Of a DNA stretch of 64,000 nucleotides, positions 40,427 through 48,500 are shown piece by piece. The position numbers and the translations under genes were made by a program. A model generated the notes under the pieces. It saw nothing but the letters and a program-made list of their open reading frames with translations. It was not told the DNA's origin and searched no databases. Position 1 is the stretch's first letter, and every line of letters begins with the position of its first letter. The stretch comes from a bacterium (lineage in GTDB: Bacteria > Elusimicrobiota > Elusimicrobia > UBA1565 > UBA9628). The stretch is from positions 124,001 to 188,000 of the forward strand of contig JAKAQO010000003.1 in the NCBI GenBank assembly GCA_021822495.1, in the 5' to 3' direction.

Positions 40427-40450
40427 AGTGTGCGCTTGACTGTGCGGTTT
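40427..40450 (+). repeat. Arm-type repeat block, right end
   Basis: AGTGTGCGCTTGACTGTGCGGTTT, identical at 20 of 24 positions to 27758-27781. It starts 11 bp after the integrase stop. A following A/G-rich run repeats AGCAAAAAG/GAGCAAA. Likely integrase arm sites at the right end. Confidence 0.6.
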
Positions 40451-40553
40451 TGGGCAAAAAGAAGCAAAAAGGAGCAAATATCAGCAATCTTAACGACGGA
40501 GGTCAAATTATGAAATTACGCTTAGAAAATAACAGTTTCGTCGAGAAAAAACC

Positions 40554-40628
40554 TGGTGCCCCCGACGAGAATCGAACTCGTGTTTCGGCCTTGAAAGGGC
40601 CGCGTCCTAACCGTTAGACGACGGGGGC
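40554..40628 (-). tRNA. tRNA-Glu (UUC), host of the element
   Basis: A 72-nt tRNA plus encoded CCA. Acceptor GCCCCCG/CGGGGGC, anticodon stem around CUUUCAA (anticodon UUC), T arm ACGAG-UUCGAUU-CUCGU. The 3' portion (40557-40601) is supplied by the element and restores a full gene; CCA is present here but not in the displaced left copy. Confidence 0.95.
40557..40601. repeat. att repeat, right copy (inside tRNA-Glu)
   Basis: 45 bp identical to 27606-27650. Its right edge falls at the base of the anticodon stem, beyond which only this copy continues with the D arm. It marks the right junction of the element. Confidence 0.9.
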
Positions 40629-40647
40629 TTAAATTCACAAACCCACA

Positions 40648-40719
40648 TGAGCCCGGTGGGATTCGAACCCACGACCCCTCGCTTAAAAGGCGAATGCTCT
40701 ACCCCTGAGCTACGGGCTC
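40648..40719 (-). tRNA. tRNA-Lys (UUU)
   Basis: A 72-nt tRNA. Acceptor GAGCCCG/CGGGCUC with discriminator A, anticodon loop CUUUUAA (UUU), T arm GUGGG-UUCGAAU-CCCAC. CCA is not encoded. It lies 19 bp upstream of tRNA-Glu on the same strand, so the pair is likely co-transcribed. Confidence 0.95.
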
Positions 40720-40757
40720 AACTTTTCCATTTTACAATATTAATGTAGAATCAGGAT

Positions 40758-42203
40758 ATGAAGTCTTTAAAAATTCTGCTCCTTTTTTGTCTTTTTTCGT
40801 CCGGCGCCGCTTCTTTGCGCGCCGCCCAGATGTGGGCCGCCGCCGGAAAAGTAGACATCACGCCAAACCTAAAAACCGAGAAGACCTATCTCGCTGGTTA
40901 TGGATTCATGGGACGAAATCCCGCGGGCGTTCACGATCCGCTCTACGCGCGCATCCTCATTCTTTCCAATAAAAAAACGACCCTGGCGATTGTGGGGCTG
41001 GACCTCATCGGCTTTTTTAGAAATCAAGTCGAAGAGTTGAGAGCGCTGTCGAATTTTAACGCGCCGGGACGATACCTTTTTGTCGTCTCAACCCATGATC
41101 ATTCCGGGCCTGATACGCTGGGGCTTTGGGGGCCTTTCCCTGGCGTTTCCGGAGTCAATCCCCAATATCTTAAGCGCATCGAAGGCCTTGTCGCAAAAAA
41201 AATAAATGATTTGTCCAAAAACTTAAAACCCGTCCGGCTTTCCGGAATCACCCGGATATTACCGCCCAATGGTCTTTGCCGCGATAGCCGCGATCCGGTC
41301 GTCATCGATCCCTATTTTTCCCTGGTTCACGTCCAAGAACTAAACGGGAAGACGCTCGCCAATCTCGTTCACTGGCCCTGCCATGCCGAAGTCTTAAGTC
41401 ACACCAACCAATTTCTAACCGCCGATTTTCCCGGGGTTCTTTGCGACCGCGTGGAGCAAAAATCAGGAGGAACTTGCGTGTTCGTCAACGGCCCCATCGG
41501 CGGACTCTTGACCCCGGAAGAAACTAAAGGAAAAGATGGAACTTGGGAAGAAAACACGCGCATTGGAAACGCCGTCGCCAATTTCGCGCTTAAAAATCTC
41601 CCCAAAGCTCGCCCGATCACGAGTTCAAAAATCCTGATTTCAAGCGCGCCCCTTCTTGTTCCGGTTGAAAATTCGCGCTATCTCCTTTTCCTTTATTCCC
41701 TCGTTTTTGGACACAGACTTTTTCTGAGAGACGGCGCGCCTCTCAATACAAGTCCTTATTGGATCGCCCTTAAACACGCTTTTGGACTTTTAAAACCGGA
41801 AGAAAGCCCTTGGATTAAAAGCGAGCTTTCCCTCATTAGAATCGGACCTCTCACCATTTTAGGAATCCCCGGAGAAATTTTTCCGGAACTGGTGATCGGC
41901 GGATACCACGGAAGATACCGTTTTGGGCATCCTTTAATTAAACCGGACAATCCCAATCCGCCGGACCTCTCCAAAGCGCCGAAAGGCCCTTATTTATGGG
42001 ATGAGATGCCGGGAAAAATTAAAATCGTGGCCGGCCTTGCTAACGATGAACTCGGCTACATCATCCCGGGATATGATTTTAAAATCACCCATGACCTCAT
42101 CATGGAACCCCGGCCCAAGGGCGATCATTATGAGGAAACCAACTCCGTCGGCCCCTCGATTACCCCAATTCTCCTTAAGGCCGCGCGCGGGCTTCTAAAA
42201 TAA
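40758..42203 (+). CDS. Secreted neutral/alkaline ceramidase-like protein
   Basis: A 481-aa protein with signal peptide (MKSLKILLLFCLFSSGAASL, cleavage near RAA). The mature part fits the neutral ceramidase superfamily: AAAGKVDITPN, LAGYGFMGRNPAGVHDPLYAR, STHDHSGPDT and LVHWPCHAEVLS (zinc-binding His residues), then LGIPGEIFPEL and LANDELGYIIPGYD. Intact ceramidases are longer (about 650 aa) and carry a C-terminal Ig-like domain absent here, so the substrate may be another amide. A TAGAAT 6 nt before the ATG (40746-40751) implies leaderless transcription. Confidence 0.82.
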   Translation: MKSLKILLLFCLFSSGAASLRAAQMWAAAGKVDITPNLKTEKTYLAGYGFMGRNPAGVHDPLYARILILSNKKTTLAIVGLDLIGFFRNQVEELRALSNFNAPGRYLFVVSTHDHSGPDTLGLWGPFPGVSGVNPQYLKRIEGLVAKKINDLSKNLKPVRLSGITRILPPNGLCRDSRDPVVIDPYFSLVHVQELNGKTLANLVHWPCHAEVLSHTNQFLTADFPGVLCDRVEQKSGGTCVFVNGPIGGLLTPEETKGKDGTWEENTRIGNAVANFALKNLPKARPITSSKILISSAPLLVPVENSRYLLFLYSLVFGHRLFLRDGAPLNTSPYWIALKHAFGLLKPEESPWIKSELSLIRIGPLTILGIPGEIFPELVIGGYHGRYRFGHPLIKPDNPNPPDLSKAPKGPYLWDEMPGKIKIVAGLANDELGYIIPGYDFKITHDLIMEPRPKGDHYEETNSVGPSITPILLKAARGLLK

Positions 42204-42281
42204 AAAAAGGAACGGCCATTTTTTGGTAAAATCAAATCAAAGGGTGAACGCTTTAAGTTCATTCTTTTGAGGAGAATACTG

Positions 42282-42692
42282 ATGAAAAAACTCACCATTG
42301 CCTTCTTGGCCGCGTCACTGATGACCGCCGCTTCCGCGAGCTGGTCTCATGACATGGACATGAAAGGTATGAACATGAAAAGCGAAAAGCACGAGGCGGC
42401 CGACAAAACCGTCACGGGCGAAATCGTTGATCTCGCGTGCTATCTTGGCCACGGCGCCAAGGGAGCCAAACACGCGGACTGCGCGAAGGAATGCCTGACC
42501 AAGGGATATCCCATGGGACTTCTGACCAAGAAAGGTTCGCTGTATCTTCTGGTCAATAACCACGAGAAACAATCGGCCTATGAAACGGCAAAGAAACTCG
42601 CCTCAAAACTGGTTAAAGTCACTGGCGATATGTCCCACAAAGGCGGCCTTAAAGCCTTGATCGTGGACAAAGTCGAAAAAGTTAAAAGCTAA
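42282..42692 (+). CDS. Small periplasmic protein with Met/His/Cys-rich N-terminus
   Basis: A 136-aa protein. Signal peptide to about residue 22 (ASASWSHD), a Met/His-rich stretch (HDMDMKGMNMKSEKH) that could bind copper, then a compact domain: VTGEIVDLACYLGHGAKG, CAKECLTKGYPMGLLTK, SLYLLVNNH, LVKVTGDMSHKGGLKALIV, which resembles OB-like small periplasmic domains. Three Cys may form a metal or disulfide site. AGGAG precedes the ATG at 42282. Metal binding is an inference. Confidence 0.65.
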   Translation: MKKLTIAFLAASLMTAASASWSHDMDMKGMNMKSEKHEAADKTVTGEIVDLACYLGHGAKGAKHADCAKECLTKGYPMGLLTKKGSLYLLVNNHEKQSAYETAKKLASKLVKVTGDMSHKGGLKALIVDKVEKVKS

Positions 42693-42700
42693 TCGCTAAA

Positions 42701-42730
42701 AAAGGGACAGTCTTTAAAGACTGTCCCTTT
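42701..42730 (+). terminator. Intrinsic terminator
   Basis: AAAGGGACAGTCTTT directly followed by AAAGACTGTCCCTTT, a perfect 30-bp palindrome with a T run after it. It ends the periplasmic-protein transcript; the next gene starts 6 nt later, so that gene probably relies on its own promoter or on readthrough. Confidence 0.85.
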
Positions 42731-42736
42731 TTCTTT

Positions 42737-43186
42737 ATGAAAATTCCGCCTATTTATCTTTTCCATCCCATTGCCGTTCATTTTCCCCTCGCGCTTTTAT
42801 CCTTGGGATTTATCCTGGGCCTCTTGGCTGGAACTTTAAGAAAGAAAAAGAATTTTGAATGGATTGACGCCGCTGTTTCTTGGACCTTATGGCTGGGAAC
42901 ACTTGGAGCCTGGACGGCCATGGGGCTTGGGCTTTTAGCCGAAGACAAAGCCCCTCATGTGCCCCCAGCCTGGGAAGTTTTGGCCGATCACAAAACGCGG
43001 GCTTTTTGGACCGTTGGAGTTTTCAGCGTCTTGTCCTTGTGGCGACTCTTTCGCAAACAAGACAAAACCTGGCAAATAATTTTCTGGGCCGCAGCCCTGG
43101 GTCTTCTTTTATCCACCGCCTATCTCGGCGGGCGGCTTGTCTTTGACTACGGAATGGGCGTCGTTAAGGTTGGCTGGGGCGGATAA
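42737..43186 (+). CDS. DUF2231 membrane protein
   Basis: A 149-aa protein with four predicted membrane helices. The N-terminal LFHPIAVHFPLALLSLGFILG is typical of DUF2231, with an HPIxVHFPxA motif that may bind haem or metal. The later helices read WTLWLGTLGAWTAMGLGLLA and IIFWAAALGLLLSTAYLGG. The family often accompanies respiratory or copper genes. Function unknown. Confidence 0.75.
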   Translation: MKIPPIYLFHPIAVHFPLALLSLGFILGLLAGTLRKKKNFEWIDAAVSWTLWLGTLGAWTAMGLGLLAEDKAPHVPPAWEVLADHKTRAFWTVGVFSVLSLWRLFRKQDKTWQIIFWAAALGLLLSTAYLGGRLVFDYGMGVVKVGWGG

Positions 43187-43212
43187 ATTAAGCGGACTTT
43201 TCAGGAATTTAA

Positions 43213-43494
43213 GGGCTCGCAGCAAAATAATATGAGCAACTGGCCAGGGGGATTTTGGAGCGAGGCGAGGCGCGAGGAGGGAGCAATGCCGAAGCGCATT
43301 GTAACCGACGAGCAACGAAGCCGTAAAAGCGCCCTGGCCCTTTCGTCGACAAAACAGGACGAGGGGAGGCCCACCTTTGGCCGATTTCGTTGTTGCTCCT
43401 CATTCACATAGCTTAAGCTATGCTCAATCGTCGCGCCTAGAAATCGGCTCAAATTTGGGCCTTCCAGTTGCTCATATTATTTCGCTGAGAGCCC
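43213..43494. mobile_element. MITE-like element with long terminal inverted repeats
   Basis: 282 bp with terminal inverted repeats of about 31 bp (GGGCTCGCAGCAAAATAATA... at the left, its complement at 43464-43494), differing at two positions. It is flanked by TAA on both sides (43210-43212 and 43495-43497), a candidate 3-bp target duplication. There is no transposase; the interior is GC-rich without an ORF of note. Its right edge lies at the stop of the neighbouring ATPase gene. Confidence 0.75.
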
Positions 43495-44678
43495 TAAGAA
43501 CGCGCGGCAATCTGCTCAAAAAATGGCCACGGCATGACTTTAACATGCGCGCTTAAGCGTTGAGGACGGTCGGCCTGACTGAGGATTGTCCCGGCAAACG
43601 ATTTAAAGGAAGTCCCTAAATTTTCCAGCGGGCGGGCCTCCCGCTCGGAATGCGTCATCGAAGACTTAATTTCAATGAGTTCGACGCCAGTTCCGCGATC
43701 CAAGAGGATATCCGCTTCAACATTATTTGAATCCCTTAAAAAATAAAGTTCATAGGGCCTGTCATGGTTAAATTTTTGTTTGAGAAACTCAATGACAATC
43801 ATATTTTCAAAGATGGATCCCGCCATTGGGCCCGCCCGCAGGGTTTCGGAATTGGGGTATTTCAATAGGTAAGATAAGAGCCCGGTATCCGTAAAATAAA
43901 CTTTCGGGCTTTTAACGATGCGTTTGGATAAATTACGGAAATAAGGCCTCAGAAGATAAAGAATGCGCGTCGTTTCAAGCAGGGAAATCCACTGTTTCGC
44001 GTTAGAGGGACTGATTCCGCAATCCCTGGCCAAATCGCTCAAATTCAGCAGGGAACCGGCTCTAGCGGCCAAGAGTTCCAGAAAAGACTGAAAAAGGTTG
44101 AGATCATGAACGGCTTTGACCTGGCGGATGTCTCTTTCCAGATAAGTCCGCAGATAGGAAGAATAGTATTCTCGAGCAGGAACTCCGTAGAGGGCGGGTC
44201 TAGGATAAAACCCATTGAAAATTTGGCGAAAACAGGAGGCGGGGCTAGAGGGATAGGCGCTGGGCATTTCCTCCCACGAAAATCCAAGAAGCTCGAAAAT
44301 CGCCGCCCGCCCGGCCAAGGATTCCGATACGCCGGCCATCAGTGGAAATATTTGGGACCCGGTCAGGACAAACGCCCCCCCCTTGTCTGGATTCCGGTCC
44401 ACGGACATTTTGATGAAAGGCAAAAGCTCGGGCGCGTATTGAATTTCGTCAATGAAAACATGGGACCCAAAATCGCTTAAGAAAAGTTTTGGATCCCGCT
44501 TAGCCAAGGCGCGGAAAGAAGGATCGTCCAGGGAAACATAGGTGTGTTTTGGAAATATCCGGGACAATAGCGTTGATTTTCCGCTTTGACGCGGCCCGGT
44601 CAGAATGATCACGGGGAAATTTTCCCCAGCTTTGCGGATTCTAGGTTCGATGGCCCGGCGAAAATATCGAAATTTCAC
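43494..44678 (-). CDS. AAA_14/DUF4143 ATPase
   Basis: A 394-aa protein. Walker A LTGPRQSGKST (about 26-36), YVSLDDPSFRALAKRDP, Walker B HVFIDEIQYAPEL (about 73-85), sensor VLTGSQ, then DUF4143 with LLNLSDLARDCGIS (winged helix), VYFTDTGLLSYLL, and a nuclease-like end VEADILLDRGTGVELIEIKSS. It is more typical of the DUF4143 family than the paralogue at 6.4 kb. GTG start with TATAAT 16 nt upstream; the inverted repeat ATAGC..GCTAT overlaps that -10. A MITE borders the 3' end. Confidence 0.9.
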   Translation of the reverse strand: MKFRYFRRAIEPRIRKAGENFPVIILTGPRQSGKSTLLSRIFPKHTYVSLDDPSFRALAKRDPKLFLSDFGSHVFIDEIQYAPELLPFIKMSVDRNPDKGGAFVLTGSQIFPLMAGVSESLAGRAAIFELLGFSWEEMPSAYPSSPASCFRQIFNGFYPRPALYGVPAREYYSSYLRTYLERDIRQVKAVHDLNLFQSFLELLAARAGSLLNLSDLARDCGISPSNAKQWISLLETTRILYLLRPYFRNLSKRIVKSPKVYFTDTGLLSYLLKYPNSETLRAGPMAGSIFENMIVIEFLKQKFNHDRPYELYFLRDSNNVEADILLDRGTGVELIEIKSSMTHSEREARPLENLGTSFKSFAGTILSQADRPQRLSAHVKVMPWPFFEQIAARS

Positions 44679-44742
44679 AGTTTCTTATTTATGTATTATA
44701 GCTTTTATTTTGCTATTTTACATAAACAAGAAAGAGTCGTAT

Positions 44743-45438
44743 TTAAAAACTATCCGCAGAGGATGAAGGTTTGGGGCCCAAAGACAACAAATAATCCGCA
44801 ACATCCGAAATTTCAGACTGAGATAAAACTTTTCCCCAAGACGGCATGAAGATCATTGGAAGAGGTTTATTGGGGTCAGCCGGAGCCGGCTGTGGAACGC
44901 CGTCGGTAATTTTTCGAATTAATTCTTTCCGACTATATCCCAAGGAAACCTGGGTCAGCCCAGGAATTTGACCGCCAACCACGTTATTATTGGGGTATCC
45001 GCCTCTTCCGTCTTGCCCGTGACACGCCACGCAACCCGCTTTGTTAAAAAGAATGTGGCCGCGTTCGAGCTCGGTCAAACCCGGCTTATTCCAAGGCCTT
45101 TCAGCATCAGTCCACGCCTGACCTTTTTGGGAGGATAAATAAGACACCAAGGAGTTCAATTCATCCTGGGTCAAGTGAAAGTTCGGCATGACTGTTTTTT
45201 GATTCCACGAATGAGGACTCTTAAGCCACAGGGCTAACCACTGAGGACTTTTTCTAAATCCGATAAAAGTCAAATTCGGCCCCCAGGTTCCGCCTTCATT
45301 TCCAATCTGATGACATTGCATACACCCCAAGGCGTGAAAATAAACCTTTCCTCGAACCACCGGATCCTCAGAAACCGTTTGACAAGCCGCCAAAACTCCC
45401 ATCAAAAGTCCAAATCCGATCACAGTTCTCTTCATCAT
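44743..45438 (-). CDS. Dihaem cytochrome c lipoprotein
   Basis: A 231-aa electron carrier with lipobox GVLAAC (Cys about 19) and two haem-binding motifs, CMQCH (about 39) and CVACH (about 135), each followed by a Met-containing ligand region (VMPNF, FMPSW). Two class I cytochrome domains in tandem, anchored to the membrane. As the last gene of the oxidase operon it probably delivers electrons to the CuA site of subunit II. Start MMKRTVIGFG, one base after the ctaB stop. Confidence 0.93.
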   Translation of the reverse strand: MMKRTVIGFGLLMGVLAACQTVSEDPVVRGKVYFHALGCMQCHQIGNEGGTWGPNLTFIGFRKSPQWLALWLKSPHSWNQKTVMPNFHLTQDELNSLVSYLSSQKGQAWTDAERPWNKPGLTELERGHILFNKAGCVACHGQDGRGGYPNNNVVGGQIPGLTQVSLGYSRKELIRKITDGVPQPAPADPNKPLPMIFMPSWGKVLSQSEISDVADYLLSLGPKPSSSADSF

Positions 45439-45439
45439 T

Positions 45440-46279
45440 TTACGCTCCTATCCAAAGCATTCCAAAAATAAGAGGAAGGTAAAAGAGAGACGCGAAAAAC
45501 AATCGTTTCGTATCCGTTCTTTCCAATCCCCAGCTGGCCTTAAGGCCCAAACCCAGGTAGGCGGCGCCCACGCACAGAGCCCCGAGCTCATATCCCGTTC
45601 CCGCCATGCCGCAAAAAGCCGGCAAAAGAACGACGGGCAAAACGGTAAATGAATGAAGCGCGATCTGGGCGGAAGTAATTTTTCCATCGGGGTCAATGGC
45701 CGGCATCACCTTAAAGCCAGCGCGGGCATAATCCTCGCGGTACATCCAAAACAAAGCTAAAAAGTGCGGAATCTGCCATAAAAATTGAATTCCAAATAAA
45801 ATCCACGCCTCTAAAGAAAGTTTGCCTGCCGCCGCGGCCCAGCCAATCAAAGGAGGCGTCGCTCCAGCAAAAGCCCCAATCCAAGTCGTTTGAGGCGTCA
45901 CCATTTTAAGCGGAGTATAAACTAAAACATAAACCGCCACCGTCAACTCCGTTAAAAACAAGGCGAGAAGATTGGACTTAAAGAAAAGAATCAAAAATCC
46001 AAGAGTGAGCAGGGAAATCCCGAAAACAAAAGCCGCTTTCGGCGCGACTCTCCCCTGAGGGATAGGACGCCTTTTGGTTCGTTCCATCAAAGCGTCTTGC
46101 TTAAATTCCATCCACTGGTTAAGACACGCGCTGGCCGCCGAGCTTAAGGAAACGCCGAGTAGCATCCAATATAAATTTGCTCCGCGAGTTCCATGCGCCA
46201 AGGCATATCCCAAAGCCGCCGTCAAAGCCACTAAGAGAGAAATCCGAGGTTTCGCAAGAGACAAATAATCTTTAATCAT
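45440..46279 (-). CDS. ctaB: Protohaem IX farnesyltransferase (haem O synthase)
   Basis: A 279-aa membrane prenyltransferase of the UbiA superfamily, making haem O from haem B. Signatures: LAKPRISLLVALTAALGYA, ACLNQWMEFKQDALMERTKRRPIPQGRV (Asp-rich motif) and MYREDYARAGFKVMPAIDPDG. The ATG at 46279 overlaps the ctaA stop (ATGA). Confidence 0.95.
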   Translation of the reverse strand: MIKDYLSLAKPRISLLVALTAALGYALAHGTRGANLYWMLLGVSLSSAASACLNQWMEFKQDALMERTKRRPIPQGRVAPKAAFVFGISLLTLGFLILFFKSNLLALFLTELTVAVYVLVYTPLKMVTPQTTWIGAFAGATPPLIGWAAAAGKLSLEAWILFGIQFLWQIPHFLALFWMYREDYARAGFKVMPAIDPDGKITSAQIALHSFTVLPVVLLPAFCGMAGTGYELGALCVGAAYLGLGLKASWGLERTDTKRLFFASLFYLPLIFGMLWIGA

Positions 46280-47145
46280 CGAATTTGAGCGGCGCGAAAA
46301 GTCCATAAAACCGAAGAGCCTAAAAGTAAGGCCCCTAAAGCCACGTGAATGGAGGTCAAAAGAGCGCCTTGACTGTAGCCGGGCTGCATGTCCAGCGAAA
46401 CCCGGCGCATATAGGCTAAAAGGCCAAGCGCGACTTGAAGAAAAACAAAAATTCCAGCGAAAATAGAAAGGGCTTTTAAATTTTTAAGTTTACTCTTAAG
46501 TCCCATGATGGATAAAACAATTAAAGAAATGGCCGCCCCAATAGACCAAGCGTAATGAAGATAGCCATATTTCCCCGAATGCCTTAAAATCGCGCCGAAA
46601 AGAAGTTGAAGATAAAGCGCCGTTACCGCGGCGGCTCCATATTTCCACAGCCCTGGCTTTGAAGACTCAATTTTAGATTTGGAAGACTCAGAAGAGGCGT
46701 CCGCTAAAATTAAAAGAAGACAGAAAACAGTCTGTCCCAGAAGAGCGTGAAAGACGGCAATGGAAGGCGGCAAAAGAAGAAGAACGGTCAGCCCCCCTAA
46801 AATCGCTTGAAGCAAAATCGCAAAAGCAATGAGGTAACTTAAAAGTCTCACGGGTTTGGATAAATGAGAAAAATAAGCCCATAAAGCCAAGCCCCAGGTC
46901 ATCAAGGCGACAGTTCCGGCAATCATGCGGTGTCCATGCTCAAACAAAACTCCGCCCGTCATCGGCGGGAAAAATTTTCCAAAAGAAAGCGGCCAATCTG
47001 GAACTGCTAAAGCCGAACCGGTTGAGGTCACCATCGCGCCGGCAAACACCAGAATAAAAGCGCAAACAGCGGTTACAGCGGCAAAAAGATGAAAAGACGG
47101 TGGAACTGGACGAATTTCAAGCGGCGTGGGAGAAACTTCACTCAT
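46276..47145 (-). CDS. ctaA: Haem A synthase
   Basis: A 289-aa eight-helix membrane protein oxidising haem O to haem A. GAMVTSTGSALAVPDWPLSFG and FEHGHRMIAG (haem-ligand His) in the first half and ILRHSGKYGYLHYAWSIG, SIHVALGALLLG in the second half are visible. Together with ctaB it shows that an A-type haem is used in the oxidase. It lacks the extended Cys pair of some CtaA proteins. Confidence 0.93.
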   Translation of the reverse strand: MSEVSPTPLEIRPVPPSFHLFAAVTAVCAFILVFAGAMVTSTGSALAVPDWPLSFGKFFPPMTGGVLFEHGHRMIAGTVALMTWGLALWAYFSHLSKPVRLLSYLIAFAILLQAILGGLTVLLLLPPSIAVFHALLGQTVFCLLLILADASSESSKSKIESSKPGLWKYGAAAVTALYLQLLFGAILRHSGKYGYLHYAWSIGAAISLIVLSIMGLKSKLKNLKALSIFAGIFVFLQVALGLLAYMRRVSLDMQPGYSQGALLTSIHVALGALLLGSSVLWTFRAAQIR

Positions 47146-47360
47146 GAATGGTGGGAGGCATCAACCGCATTTTTGCGGCTTTCCATATCATAGACGGTTT
47201 TAATTAAAACGCCCAAAATCGAAAAAACAAAAGCCAGAAGTATGGCTCCGCTGATAATGAGACCCCTCAGTAGTTCGGGAGAGCCTGCGGCGCCAAAACA
47301 AACCGCGCAAGCAAAAGAAGAGCGCGCGATTTGACTGAAAAGCGGAAAAAGAAAATTCAT
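47142..47360 (-). CDS. Small membrane protein of the oxidase operon
   Basis: A 72-aa protein: an N-terminal hydrophobic stretch with SFACAVCFGAAGSPELLRG (a CxxC), then one membrane helix LIISGAILLAFVFSILGVLI and a charged tail. It overlaps both neighbours by 4 bp. Small proteins with an ACAVCFG motif recur in cytochrome oxidase loci of several phyla, but no function is known; CxxC could bind copper. Confidence 0.6.
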   Translation of the reverse strand: MNFLFPLFSQIARSSFACAVCFGAAGSPELLRGLIISGAILLAFVFSILGVLIKTVYDMESRKNAVDASHHS

Positions 47361-47548
47361 AAATTTTTATATTTCACTCTAAACCAATTCGCGTAAAAAA
47401 GCCCGGCAATAAAACCAATAATAGCCATCACTCCCGTGCCGACCCACGCTTCTCCCCTATGGAATTGATAAGCCGCCCAAGCGCCGACAAAAACCATCAA
47501 GCTCAGGCTCACGGTGATAAAAAATAAATGGAATTTTTTAAGAGACAT
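47357..47548 (-). CDS. Small membrane protein of the oxidase operon
   Basis: A 63-aa protein with two membrane helices (FHLFFITVSLSLMVFVGAWA and GTGVMAIIGFIAGLFYANWF) and a basic C-terminus. Start and stop are coupled to neighbours (1-bp and 4-bp overlaps). It is likely an accessory or assembly subunit of the oxidase; no family recognised. Confidence 0.55.
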   Translation of the reverse strand: MSLKKFHLFFITVSLSLMVFVGAWAAYQFHRGEAWVGTGVMAIIGFIAGLFYANWFRVKYKNL

Positions 47549-47895
47549 TATTTCTCCGCCTGCATTGCGACTGGCGCGTGAGCGGAATGCCCTCCGACGC
47601 TCAGCACATCGAAAGAAGGCCCCGCGATAAGAAAAAGAACGAAAAACACGGTGATCCCCAAGAGTCCGTAAATGATAATTCGCTCTCCTCTTAGGTGCAT
47701 GAAAACGGCGGCAACCAGCGCGGATTTTAAAGTGGCGATAGCCAAGGCCACCGCAACCGCCATTTTAATGGGTAAATGCCAATAGGAGACCAAAACCGTC
47801 ACGACAGTTAAGAAAAGAAGCGCCCCAAAAACCGTCATATAGGCCCGAACATTGGGCCCATGGGAAGAATGCTCGTTCAACGCGGTTGCGCTCAT
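47548..47895 (-). CDS. ctaF: Cytochrome c oxidase subunit IV
   Basis: A 115-aa protein with three membrane helices (YMTVFGALLFLTVVTVLVSYW, KMAVAVALAIATLKSALVAAVFMHL, IIYGLLGITVFFVLFLIAG) as in the prokaryotic COX4 family. The ATG at 47895 follows GGAGG by 4-5 nt; the longer frame overlaps ctaE and lacks support. Confidence 0.88.
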   Translation of the reverse strand: MSATALNEHSSHGPNVRAYMTVFGALLFLTVVTVLVSYWHLPIKMAVAVALAIATLKSALVAAVFMHLRGERIIIYGLLGITVFFVLFLIAGPSFDVLSVGGHSAHAPVAMQAEK

Positions 47896-47906
47896 ATTGC
47901 CTCCAA

Positions 47907-48500
47907 CTATAGCAGGTATAGGGCCGGAAACAAAAAGATCCAAACGATATCGACGAAATGCCAATAAAGTCCGGCGCCTTCGACGCGACCCACGAAAAGC
48001 GGATGATCAAAATCTGTTCGTGAAAGATAGAGCAACCCTGAGTTGACGATAATACCGCCAATAACGTGAAGACCGTGAAGCCCCGTTAGAGTAAAATAAA
48101 CGGCGTGAAAAATAGAGGTGGACGGAAATTCGTTATGGCGGAAATGAGCGTCCCACTCAAAACCCTTGACTATTAAAAACACAAACGCCAGTAAAATCGT
48201 CAAGGAGATATATCTTTGAAAGCCCTTAAGGTCCCGGTCATGGGCTTTGGCATAAGCCATGACCATGGTGACGCTGGAAGTAATCAAGACAAAAGTGTTG
48301 AGCATCCCCAAAGGCACGTTCAAAACATCCCAGCCCCTAGGCCAGGAAGCGGCGCCAAGCCTTAAGACGATATAGGTCGTAAAAAGAGTCGAGAAAAGCA
48401 TGATTTCGGAAGCCAAAAAAAGCCAGATGCCTAATTTAGCGTTGGTGACTCCGGTTGATTCTCCGGGTTGGTGAACGAGCGTCGCTGTTGAAGAACTCAT
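47907..48500 (-). CDS. ctaE: Cytochrome c oxidase subunit III
   Basis: A 197-aa five-helix subunit. KLGIWLFLASEIMLFSTLFTTYIVLR at the start (family Glu in the first helices), TGLHGLHVIGG, and the C-terminal VEGAGLYWHFVDIVWIFLFPALYL are characteristic. It stabilises the proton uptake path of subunit I. The start overlaps the ctaD stop by 4 bp. Confidence 0.95.
   Translation of the reverse strand: MSSSTATLVHQPGESTGVTNAKLGIWLFLASEIMLFSTLFTTYIVLRLGAASWPRGWDVLNVPLGMLNTFVLITSSVTMVMAYAKAHDRDLKGFQRYISLTILLAFVFLIVKGFEWDAHFRHNEFPSTSIFHAVYFTLTGLHGLHVIGGIIVNSGLLYLSRTDFDHPLFVGRVEGAGLYWHFVDIVWIFLFPALYLL

Larger units (their letters stand above)
27606..40601. mobile_element. 13-kb integrative element in tRNA-Glu carrying defence-like cargo
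   Basis: It is bounded by a 45-bp perfect direct repeat of the tRNA-Glu 3' portion. Recombination genes sit at both ends (27804-29939; 38755-40415), with similar 24-bp repeat blocks just inside each end. Between them lie a 1687-aa helicase-nuclease, two TIR-type proteins, a small membrane protein and minor genes. The cargo from 30.3 to 37.3 kb is clearly AT-richer with more A/T-ending codons than the recombination genes or the host, so it was probably acquired separately. No plasmid, phage-structural or conjugation genes are seen. Confidence 0.88.
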
